Source: Paracoccaceae bacterium (GTDB lineage Bacteria; Pseudomonadota; Alphaproteobacteria; Rhodobacterales; Rhodobacteraceae). From it: DNA of 64,000 nucleotides. Of the stretch, positions 57,501 through 64,000 are shown piece by piece. The stretch spans positions 1 to 64,000 of the forward strand of contig JAOTXT010000013.1 of assembly GCA_029862205.1 (NCBI GenBank). Reading direction: 5' to 3'. Numbering within the stretch: the first letter of the stretch is position 1; every line of letters begins with the position of its first letter. The translations under genes were made by a program, and so were the position numbers. Under the pieces are notes generated by a model. The model did no database searches and was not told the DNA's origin. It saw only the letters and a program-made list of their open reading frames with translations.

Positions 57501-59713
57501 GCGGCCCGCGCTGCCGGTCCGAACCGGCCATAGAAGGTTTCGCCTTTCGCGGCGATATCGCGCAAGAGGTCCGGCGCGGCGAAACGGGGGCCATGGGCCT
57601 TCGCAAGGCCGTCGCAGATCTCCACCGCCTTGCCCGCGCCGATCATGTCGAGCCAACTGAGCGGCCCGCCGGACCAGGGCGCGAAGCCCCAGCCCATGAT
57701 GGCGCCCACGTCGCCCTCGCGGATGTCGGTCAGCACGCCCTCGTCCAGCGCGCGAACCGCCTCCAGCACCTGGGCCATCATAAGCCGGTGCTGCACGTCC
57801 GTCAGGCTTGGCAGGTCTTCGGCAACCGGCCAGGTCTCGGCCAGGCCAGGCCAGAAGCCAGCGCGCTTGCCCTTGTCGTCATAGGCATAGACGCCGCCGC
57901 CAGATTTGCGCCCCAAGCGCCCGTGGGTCTCGACCATCGCCCGCATCAGGTCGTCGGCACCTGAGCGGGGATAGGCATCACCCATCGCGGCCTCGGTCGC
58001 CTTGGCGATCTTGAGGCCGAGGTCCAGCGAGGTTTCGTCGACCAGTTGCAGGGGGCCGACGGGGAAGCCCAATTGCCTAGCCGCGTTCTCGATCAGCGGG
58101 GGCGCCACGCCCTCGGTGATCATGGTCAGCCCCTCGTTGATGTAAGGAATGATGCAGCGGTTGGCGTAGAAGAAACGGGCATCGTTGACGACGATCGGCA
58201 CCTTGCGCAGCTGCCGCACGAAGTCGAGCGCCTTGGCGACCGCCTCCGGCCCGGTCTCGCGGCCCTTGATGATCTCGACCAGCGGCATCTTGTGGACCGG
58301 CGAGAAGAAGTGGATGCCGATGAAGCGGTCGGGCCGCCGGCTGGCCTTGGCCAGGTCGGTGATCGGCAAGGTCGAGGTGTTGGAGGCGATAATCGCGTCC
58401 TCGGGGATCACCGCCTCGGCCTGGGCCGTCACATCGGCCTTGACGCCCGGATCCTCGAAGACCGCCTCGACCACCAGGTCGGCGTCCTCCAGCGCCCCAT
58501 AATCCGGGGTGGCGGAGACGCGGGCGAGGATTTCCGCCTTCTGGTCTTCGCTGATCCGGCGTTTCTTGACGCCCTCGTCCAGGATCTCCTCGATGACGCC
58601 AAGGCCCTTGTCGGCGCTGGCCTCATCGCGGTCGATCAGCACCACCTCGATCCCGGCGCGTGCCGAGACGAATGCGATGCCGGCGCCCATCATGCCGGCG
58701 CCCAGCACGCCGAGTTTCCTGACGGCCATGTCGGGCACGTCCTTCGGCCGGACCGCGCCCTTTTCCAGCGCCTGCTTGTTGATGAAGAGCGAGCGGATCA
58801 TCGCCTCGGACGAGGGGTTCATCAGAAGCGAGGTGAACCAGCGTGCCTCGATCTTGATCGCCGTGTCGAAGGGCACCAGCGCGCCCTCGTAGACCGTGCT
58901 CAGCAGCGCCTTCGGGGCCGGATAGGCGCCCTGGCTGCGGCCATGGGTCATGACGATGCCGCCGAGATAGATCTCGAACCCCTCGGGGGTATAAGGCGCG
59001 CCGCCGGGGATCTTGAAGCCCTTCTGGTCCCACGGCTTGACCGCGTCCTTCTCGGTCGCCTCGGCCAACCAGGCACGCGCGGCCTTCAGCAACTCGTCGG
59101 CCGGCACCACCGCGTCGATCAGGCCGGAGGCCTTTGCCTTCTTCGGGTCCGGCGTCTTGCCTTCAAGCAGGAAGGGCGCGGCGCCCATGACGCCCATCAT
59201 CCGCACGAGGCGCGTGGTGCCGCCCGCTCCGGGGAAGAGGCCGACCAAGATCTCCGGCAGGCCAATCTTGGCCTTCGGATTGTCGGCGGCAATCCGGTGG
59301 TGGCAGGCGAGCCCGATCTCGGTGCCGATCCCCATGGCGGTGCCGGGCGAGGCCCAGACGAAGGGCTTGCCGCCCTTCAAGGTCTTCGGATCGGCCCCCG
59401 CACGCTCGATCTTGCGCAAGACCCCGTGCAGCTCCATGACGAAGTTGAAAATGGTCTCGGCCGGGTTGCCGCCCGCCTCGATCGCCTGGGCCTTCATGCG
59501 GGCGATGACGTTCAGGTCCATGCCGCCGGCGAAGTCCGACTTGCCGGAGGTGATGATCACGCCCTTGATCGCGTCATCCGCAAGGGCGGCGTCCACATGG
59601 GCGTCCAGTTGCCGGATGCCCTCCTCGTTCAAGACATTCATCGAGGTGTCCGGTAGGTCCCAGGTGATGGTGGCGATGCCGTCGGAGGTCTGGTAGCGGA
59701 AGATCTCGTTCAT
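57497..59713 (-). CDS. Bifunctional enoyl-CoA hydratase / 3-hydroxyacyl-CoA dehydrogenase
   Basis: 738 aa multifunctional beta-oxidation enzyme. The N-terminal crotonase half has SGKSDFAGGMDLNVIARM and GIGTEIGLACHHRIAADNPKAKIGLPEILVGLFPGAGG. The dehydrogenase half has LGAGMMGAGIAFVSARAGIEVVLIDRD, IHFFSPVHKMPLVEIIKG and the catalytic His region. It resembles FadJ/FadB in Rhodobacterales. Likely pairs with a thiolase encoded elsewhere. Overlaps cutA by 4 nt. Confidence 0.94.
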   Translation of the reverse strand: MNEIFRYQTSDGIATITWDLPDTSMNVLNEEGIRQLDAHVDAALADDAIKGVIITSGKSDFAGGMDLNVIARMKAQAIEAGGNPAETIFNFVMELHGVLRKIERAGADPKTLKGGKPFVWASPGTAMGIGTEIGLACHHRIAADNPKAKIGLPEILVGLFPGAGGTTRLVRMMGVMGAAPFLLEGKTPDPKKAKASGLIDAVVPADELLKAARAWLAEATEKDAVKPWDQKGFKIPGGAPYTPEGFEIYLGGIVMTHGRSQGAYPAPKALLSTVYEGALVPFDTAIKIEARWFTSLLMNPSSEAMIRSLFINKQALEKGAVRPKDVPDMAVRKLGVLGAGMMGAGIAFVSARAGIEVVLIDRDEASADKGLGVIEEILDEGVKKRRISEDQKAEILARVSATPDYGALEDADLVVEAVFEDPGVKADVTAQAEAVIPEDAIIASNTSTLPITDLAKASRRPDRFIGIHFFSPVHKMPLVEIIKGRETGPEAVAKALDFVRQLRKVPIVVNDARFFYANRCIIPYINEGLTMITEGVAPPLIENAARQLGFPVGPLQLVDETSLDLGLKIAKATEAAMGDAYPRSGADDLMRAMVETHGRLGRKSGGGVYAYDDKGKRAGFWPGLAETWPVAEDLPSLTDVQHRLMMAQVLEAVRALDEGVLTDIREGDVGAIMGWGFAPWSGGPLSWLDMIGAGKAVEICDGLAKAHGPRFAAPDLLRDIAAKGETFYGRFGPAARAA

Positions 59714-59737
59714 ATGGGTCTCTCGATCGGGGGGCTC

Positions 59738-60199
59738 TCAGTCGGGGTCCGAGCCATCGCGCTTGGTGAAGCGCACCTGGCCCGCTTCCTTGATATAGAG
59801 CAGGTCGTCGTCCGGGTAGAAGCCCTGCTCGTCGGCGCCGCGGGTGCCGATCTCGAGGATGGTCGCGGTCCGGTCGGAGCGGTTCGCGAAGTGGTGGCCG
59901 TTGGGAACGTTGGCTTTGAATCCCGCCGCGTCGCCTGGCCTGAGCACCGTCTTGCCCCCATCCTCGACCAGCACCAGCTCGCCTTCGACGACGAAGACCA
60001 GCTCGTCCTCGTTCTTGTGCCAGTGGCGCAGCGCCGAGATGCCGCCGGGCGGGATCGTCGTCAGATTGACGCCGAATTGGGTGAGATCCGCGGCGTCGCC
60101 AAGTTGAACCCGGCGGATCGCGCCGACCCGGCTGCGGAAGGGTTCCGGGTAGCGGGTGCCGACGCGCTGGGGCGCCTTTTCGACGTCGATTTTAGGCAT
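59738..60199 (-). CDS. Cupin domain protein
   Basis: 153 aa cupin with GGISALRHWHKNEDELVFVVEGELVLVEDGG (motif 1, with several histidines and a glutamate) and GFKANVPNGHHFANRSD (motif 2). Start MPKIDVEKAPQRVG (60199) was chosen because the GGAGCC region precedes it and the upstream extension is basic and unlike the family. Substrate or metal role unknown; possibly a sugar or isomerase-like cupin. Confidence 0.88.
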   Translation of the reverse strand: MPKIDVEKAPQRVGTRYPEPFRSRVGAIRRVQLGDAADLTQFGVNLTTIPPGGISALRHWHKNEDELVFVVEGELVLVEDGGKTVLRPGDAAGFKANVPNGHHFANRSDRTATILEIGTRGADEQGFYPDDDLLYIKEAGQVRFTKRDGSDPD

Positions 60200-60271
60200 T
60201 GGCGGCTCCTTGGTTCCCTTTCTCAAAGGTCGGGCCGATCGCGGCCAAGTCAAACCCGGCTCTCGCCGTGC

Positions 60272-60646
60272 TCAGCCCTCCGGCGTGGCGAAGCCGCTGC
60301 CGGGCTGGGTGTAGGCCTTGCGGGGTGGGGCGAAGACATCCAGCACCACCATTCCGTCAGCGCCTGATTCCACCGTGTGCGGCACGTTGCCGGGGGTGCG
60401 CCAGAAATCGCCGGCCTTGACCGCAACCGTCTCGTCGCCCTGGAACCGGGTGCCGGAACCTTCGATGCAATAGCCCCATTGTTCCTCCGGATGGTGGTGC
60501 AGGGTACCGCGGGTGTTCGGCGCGATGCGCACGACCGAGATCATCGCCTGGTCGCCAGGGAAGACCGTGGTGGCGACGCCGGGCGCCAGTTCGCGCGGTA
60601 TGCCGCCTTCGGGGCTGTCGATATTGAAGAAGTGCTCTGCGCTCAT
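60272..60646 (-). CDS. Cupin domain protein
   Basis: 124 aa. Motif 1 GTLHHHPEEQWGYCIEGSGTRFQGDE carries three consecutive histidines and a glutamate, and motif 2 ends HTVESGADG. It starts MSAEHFFNIDSPEGGI. It is distinct from the preceding cupin and separated by 72 bp. Function unknown. Confidence 0.88.
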   Translation of the reverse strand: MSAEHFFNIDSPEGGIPRELAPGVATTVFPGDQAMISVVRIAPNTRGTLHHHPEEQWGYCIEGSGTRFQGDETVAVKAGDFWRTPGNVPHTVESGADGMVVLDVFAPPRKAYTQPGSGFATPEG

Positions 60647-60678
60647 GGCCAGGTCTCCTGTCGTTTCGTCGGGCTGCT

Positions 60679-61704
60679 CTAGACCGCCCGGGCGACCACG
60701 AATTCGGCGATATCCTCGAGCGCCGTGCGGGTTTCGCCCTCCGGGAATTGGGCCAGGGCAGCGAGCGCCCGGTCGGCGTGGCCGCGCGCCGCCTTGCGGG
60801 CATCGGCCAGGGCGTCGGTCTCGGCCAAATAGGCCAGCGCCTGGTCCAGGTCGCCCGGCTCCTGTTTGCCGCGGGCGATGGTGCGGGTCCAGAAGTCGCG
60901 CGCCGCCTGGTCGCCCCGGGCATGGGCCAGGATGATCGGCAGGGTCACCTTGCCCTCGCGGAAATCGTCGCCGGTGTTCTTGCCGAGCGCGGCGGTCGAA
61001 CCGCCATAGTCCAGAAGATCGTCGGCGAGCTGGAAGGCCATGCCCAGCCCGTCGCCATAGGTGCGCAGCGCCGCGACCTTCTGGGGTTCGGCGTCCGAGA
61101 TCACGCCGCCGACCTCGGTCGCCGCGGCGAAAAGCGCCGCGGTCTTGCCGCGGATCACTTGGTCATAGCGCGCCAGATCAGTGCTGAGGTCATGCGCGGT
61201 GGTCAGCTGCAGCACCTCGCCCTCGGCGATCACCGCCGAGGCGTCCGAGAGGATGCGCAGAACCTCGAGCGAGCCGGTCTCGACCATCAGCTGGAAAGCC
61301 CGGGCGAACAGGTAGTCTCCGACCAGCACGCTGGACTTGTTGTCCCAGAGGATGTTGGCGGTGGCCCGGCCGCGGCGCTTCCCGCTCTCGTCCACCACAT
61401 CGTCGTGCAGCAGCGTCGCGGTGTGGATGAATTCGACCGTCGTTGCCAGTTTGATGTGATCGCTGCCTTGATAGCCGCAGAGCCGGCTGGCGGCGAGCGT
61501 CAGGATGGGGCGCAGCCGCTTGCCGCCCGCCTCGATCAGATGCGCCGATATTTCGGGAATGCGGGATGCGTGCTCCGACGACATGCGCTCGCGGATCAGG
61601 CCGGTGACCCGGGCGAGGTCGTCTTCGACCAGGGCCAGCAGGCGTTCGAACGGACCGGCGCCGGTCTCGCCATCGGCCGCCGGATCTGACACGCGCGCAC
61701 TCAT
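60679..61704 (-). CDS. ispB: Polyprenyl (octaprenyl/decaprenyl-type) diphosphate synthase
   Basis: About 341 aa trans-isoprenyl diphosphate synthase. First aspartate-rich motif LLHDDVVDESGKRRGR, second LADDLLDYGGST, plus GGKRLRPILTLAASRL and KNTGDDFREGKVTLP. It makes the side chain of ubiquinone. Start 61704 (MSARVSDPAADGE) has AGGGA upstream; an ATG seven codons earlier lacks a binding site. Divergent from the DUF2007 gene. Confidence 0.92.
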   Translation of the reverse strand: MSARVSDPAADGETGAGPFERLLALVEDDLARVTGLIRERMSSEHASRIPEISAHLIEAGGKRLRPILTLAASRLCGYQGSDHIKLATTVEFIHTATLLHDDVVDESGKRRGRATANILWDNKSSVLVGDYLFARAFQLMVETGSLEVLRILSDASAVIAEGEVLQLTTAHDLSTDLARYDQVIRGKTAALFAAATEVGGVISDAEPQKVAALRTYGDGLGMAFQLADDLLDYGGSTAALGKNTGDDFREGKVTLPIILAHARGDQAARDFWTRTIARGKQEPGDLDQALAYLAETDALADARKAARGHADRALAALAQFPEGETRTALEDIAEFVVARAV

Positions 61705-61785
61705 CGACTGGTTTCCCTGATCCATGGGGCTTGGGTTGGGTCCGGCTCGACCTCGGCTTTCCGATCGCCTACCTTTTCGGTTGAG

Positions 61786-62016
61786 ATGGAAGAGCTTCTG
61801 CGAACCACCGATCCAACCCTGGTGCCCTTTACCAAGGCGTTGCTGGATGCCGAGGATATAGACTGCTTCGTCTTCGACGTAAACATGAGCATCCTGGAAG
61901 GGAGCCTAGGCATTCTGCCGCGCCGGGTGATGGTGCTGAGGAGTGATCTGTTCCGGGCGCGGGCGATCCTGAAAGCCAACGGGGTCGAGCCCTATGAGGG
62001 CGAGGACTGGCTGTGA
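61786..62016 (+). CDS. DUF2007 domain protein
   Basis: 76 aa: MEELLRTTDPTLVPFTKALLDAEDIDCFVFDVNMSILEGSLGILPRRVMVL..., matching the DUF2007 signal-transducing-protein-like fold. The stop overlaps the downstream methyltransferase start by 4 nt, so co-expression is certain. Function unknown; many homologues sit next to tRNA methyltransferase genes. Confidence 0.9.
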   Translation: MEELLRTTDPTLVPFTKALLDAEDIDCFVFDVNMSILEGSLGILPRRVMVLRSDLFRARAILKANGVEPYEGEDWL

Positions 62017-62801
62017 GCGCGCCGGATCCCGAAGCTGCATTTGCCGAGGATGACCTGACCACGGACCCGTTCCTGGGCGGGCGGCTGCGGCTGGTCCAGC
62101 CGCGTCAGGGTTATCGCGCCGCGACCGATCCGGTGTTCCTGGCGGCGGCGGTGGCGGCGCGGCCGGGCGAGCGAGTGCTGGATCTGGGCTGCGGCGCCGG
62201 GGCCGCGATTTTCTGCCTCGGCGCGCGGGTAGACGGGTTGCAGCTGCATGGTCTGGACCTGCAGCCGGACTATTTGGCGCTGGCCCGGCGGAATGGCAAC
62301 CTGAATGGGATCGCGCTGACGGTGCACCAGGGAGATGTCACCGCGATGCCCGGGGTCTTGCGGCAGCTTGCCTTCGATCATGTGATGATGAACCCGCCCT
62401 ATCACCGGGCAGGCGATGCGCCCTCGCCGGTTGCGGGACGCGACATGGCGCATCGCGAGGGCGAGGCGGTGCTGGCCGATTGGATTGGAGCGGGGCTCGC
62501 GCGGTTGAGCCCCAAGGGCTGGCTGACGCTGATCCACCGCGCCGAGCGGCTGCCCGAGATCCTGCGCGCGCTCGACGGGCTGGCGGGCGCGATCGCGGTG
62601 AAACCGTTGGTGGCGCGGGCGGGACGCGAGGCGGGCCGGGTCGTGGTCCAGGCGCGGAAAGGCGCGCGGGCGCCGTTCCGCCTGCTGGCGCCGCTGGTCT
62701 TGCATGAGGGGCCCGAGCATCTGCGCGATGGCGACGATTTCTCGGCGGACGCCACGGCGATCCTGCGCACTGGCACGGCATTGGACATGAGCGTCGGATA
62801 A
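62013..62801 (+). CDS. TrmN6-like SAM-dependent methyltransferase
   Basis: 262 aa. SAM motif VLDLGCGAGAAIFCLG and a catalytic NPPY motif (DHVMMNPPYHRAG). This fits the tRNA1(Val) adenine-37 N6-methyltransferase family. The ATG/stop overlap links it to the DUF2007 gene. The exact RNA target is inferred from family membership. Confidence 0.85.
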   Translation: MSAPDPEAAFAEDDLTTDPFLGGRLRLVQPRQGYRAATDPVFLAAAVAARPGERVLDLGCGAGAAIFCLGARVDGLQLHGLDLQPDYLALARRNGNLNGIALTVHQGDVTAMPGVLRQLAFDHVMMNPPYHRAGDAPSPVAGRDMAHREGEAVLADWIGAGLARLSPKGWLTLIHRAERLPEILRALDGLAGAIAVKPLVARAGREAGRVVVQARKGARAPFRLLAPLVLHEGPEHLRDGDDFSADATAILRTGTALDMSVG

Positions 62802-62941
62802 TTCAGTCCCACCAGAGGGTTGAGTAGAGCGTCCCTGGATCACGATACGAATGAATTAACATTTTAATAAAACTCGGTGATGACAATTCGCCGAATCGCT
62901 GGTGTAATTCCAGGGCTGTATTCGCAAAGGAGGACTTGCCC

Positions 62942-63112
62942 ATGAGCGCGTCGTCTCATCTCAGCCAGCTGCGTCAGAAACATGAAGCTCTCTCCCGAAA
63001 GATCGAAGACGAGCAGGCGCGGCCCGGCAGCGACGATCTGCAGATCACAGCGATGAAACGACAAAAACTGCGGCTTAAGGAAGAAATCACCAAGCTCACT
63101 GCCAGTCAGTGA
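62942..63112 (+). CDS. DUF465 (YdcH-like) small protein
   Basis: 56 aa read directly from DNA: MSASSHLSQLRQKHEALSR, then KIEDEQARPGSDDLQITAMKR and QKLRLKEEITKLTASQ. The paired helices and a central PGSDDL turn are the DUF465 signature. AAAGGAGGA stands 7-8 nt before the ATG, one of the best ribosome binding sites in the window. Function unknown; expected to be a helical hairpin. Confidence 0.9.
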   Translation: MSASSHLSQLRQKHEALSRKIEDEQARPGSDDLQITAMKRQKLRLKEEITKLTASQ

Positions 63113-63119
63113 AGCTCGG

Positions 63120-63143
63120 CGCCGGGGTATCGTCTTCCCGGCG
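63120..63143 (+). terminator. Weak hairpin after the DUF465 gene
   Basis: A 7-bp stem (CGCCGGG, 63120-63126, with CCCGGCG, 63137-63143) lies 8 nt after the stop. No T-run follows, so it may stop transcription poorly. Confidence 0.4.
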
Positions 63144-63251
63144 TCGCGTGTAGAGCGCCGCAGCTCTATTCGGTGGATTCAGTCTCGCGGTACAATCGCG
63201 TGCCCGCGAAGGGTAGTTTTCAGCACAAATTCACGGCACCGTTCCGCCCGA

Positions 63252-63992
63252 TCAGGCGGCATCCCGGGCGGCGAGCGCCCGGCGCAGATAGGCCACGCAC
63301 CACAGCGCGAATTCGCGGTTGTGGACCTCGCGGCCGAAACTTTCCATGGCCTCGGCGCCGCGGTCGTGCGGGATCGCGACACCCGTGCGCAGCTCGATCA
63401 GATCCCGCGTATAGGGGCGGTTGAATTCCGGGTGCGGCTGGATCGAAATCGCATCCGGACGCTCCGGGTCGCCATAGGCCAGCATTGCGAATTCGCAGAA
63501 GGGGCTGGTGGCGAGCACGGTGGCGTCGTCAGGGATTTCAACCACCTGGTCCTGATGCAGGGCATGGATCGCGAATTCGTCGGGCCCGCCATCCATCCAG
63601 CCGGCGCGGCGGGTCACCTGATAGTCGTGCACGCCGACGCCCCATCCTTTGTCTGACTTGACTGCACTGCCACCGAACGCCTCGGCCATGATCTGATGGC
63701 CGAAGCAGACGCCGATCATCGGCGTGCCGGCGCTGCGGACTTCACGCAGAAACCCCTTCAGCGGCTCGATCCAGGGCAATTCGTCATAAACGCCATGCTT
63801 CGAGCCGGTGATCAGCCAGGCATCGCATTCCGTGGGGCTAGCGGGGATCTCGCCATCGATGCTGGCATAGCCACGCACCCGGACCTGCGGGAAGGCTGGT
63901 TTTAGCCAAGTTTCGAACATCGGCACATATTCGCCGTGCGCGGACACTAGGTCCGGGTTCACCCGGCCGGTCTCGAGTATCCCGATCAGCAT
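63252..63992 (-). CDS. Class I glutamine amidotransferase-like protein
   Basis: 246 aa single-domain GATase1. Nucleophile Cys in IGVCFGHQIMAEAFGG, and a late His-x-Glu (IQPHPEFNRPYTRD). Complete within the window; start at 63992, close to the right edge. Homologues are annotated as GMP-synthase-like or gamma-glutamyl hydrolases such as PuuD relatives. The ammonia acceptor is unknown. Confidence 0.9.
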   Translation of the reverse strand: MLIGILETGRVNPDLVSAHGEYVPMFETWLKPAFPQVRVRGYASIDGEIPASPTECDAWLITGSKHGVYDELPWIEPLKGFLREVRSAGTPMIGVCFGHQIMAEAFGGSAVKSDKGWGVGVHDYQVTRRAGWMDGGPDEFAIHALHQDQVVEIPDDATVLATSPFCEFAMLAYGDPERPDAISIQPHPEFNRPYTRDLIELRTGVAIPHDRGAEAMESFGREVHNREFALWCVAYLRRALAARDAA

Positions 63993-64000
63993 TGTGGCCG

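Overview
The window is a dense, GC-rich stretch of alphaproteobacterial chromosome. Gene content and order (hrcA opposite rph-rdgB-hemW, accD-folC, a short-chain-fatty-acyl XRE regulator, many ATGA-overlapping genes, hut genes using HutF, a sarcosine/dimethylglycine dehydrogenase) fit a Rhodobacterales-like heterotroph. The species cannot be named from sequence alone. No rRNA, tRNA, CRISPR array, phage or complete insertion sequence was seen.

Layout. 1-5 kb: the 5' part of hrcA, then an rph / DUF4304 / rdgB / ridA / small membrane protein / hemW / ybaN operon. 5-10.2 kb: a five-gene branched-chain-amino-acid-type ABC transporter, with intercistronic hairpins after the binding-protein gene. 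It is divergent from an XRE/ScfR-like regulator (10.4 kb), and promoter and operator elements overlap between them. 12.5-15.9 kb: a response regulator, a small membrane protein and a CrbS-like transporter-histidine kinase whose reading frame is broken by an in-frame TAG. 15.9-19.4 kb: a sugar-acid dehydratase set (UxaA family, enolase superfamily, SDR). 19.5-25.4 kb: an uncharacterised oxygenase operon made of an HpaB-family monooxygenase, a Rieske oxygenase, a flavin reductase fused to a LysR-type ligand-binding domain, RidA, a PhyH dioxygenase and DUF1028. A glycerate kinase and DMT exporter run opposite. 28-36.9 kb: a cyclase-TPR protein, then gyrB and recF (with a thioesterase and a LysE exporter between them) and a class IV aminotransferase. 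37-43.6 kb: hydrolase, exporter, cupin, a trimethylamine-dehydrogenase-like flavoprotein, accD and folC. 43.6-51.1 kb: the histidine utilisation locus (hutC-hutF divergent from hutI-hutH-[imine-reductase-like]-hutU). 51.3-57.1 kb: a dimethylglycine/sarcosine-dehydrogenase-like protein, a cluster of palindromic repeats, then a hydroxyacid dehydrogenase / CoA-transferase / selenoprotein-B-like operon. 57.2-64 kb: cutA, a fadJ-like gene, two cupins, polyprenyl synthase, a small DUF2007 gene, a methyltransferase, a DUF465 gene and a glutamine amidotransferase.

Together the genes describe an organism importing and oxidising nitrogenous and acidic organic solutes (histidine, methylated amines or betaine products, sugar acids, probably an aromatic or N-heterocycle). 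Most novel are the flavin reductase-LysR effector-domain fusion in the oxygenase operon, the imine-reductase-like gene inside the hut operon, and the Cys-type selenoprotein-B-like protein coupled to a CaiB CoA transferase.
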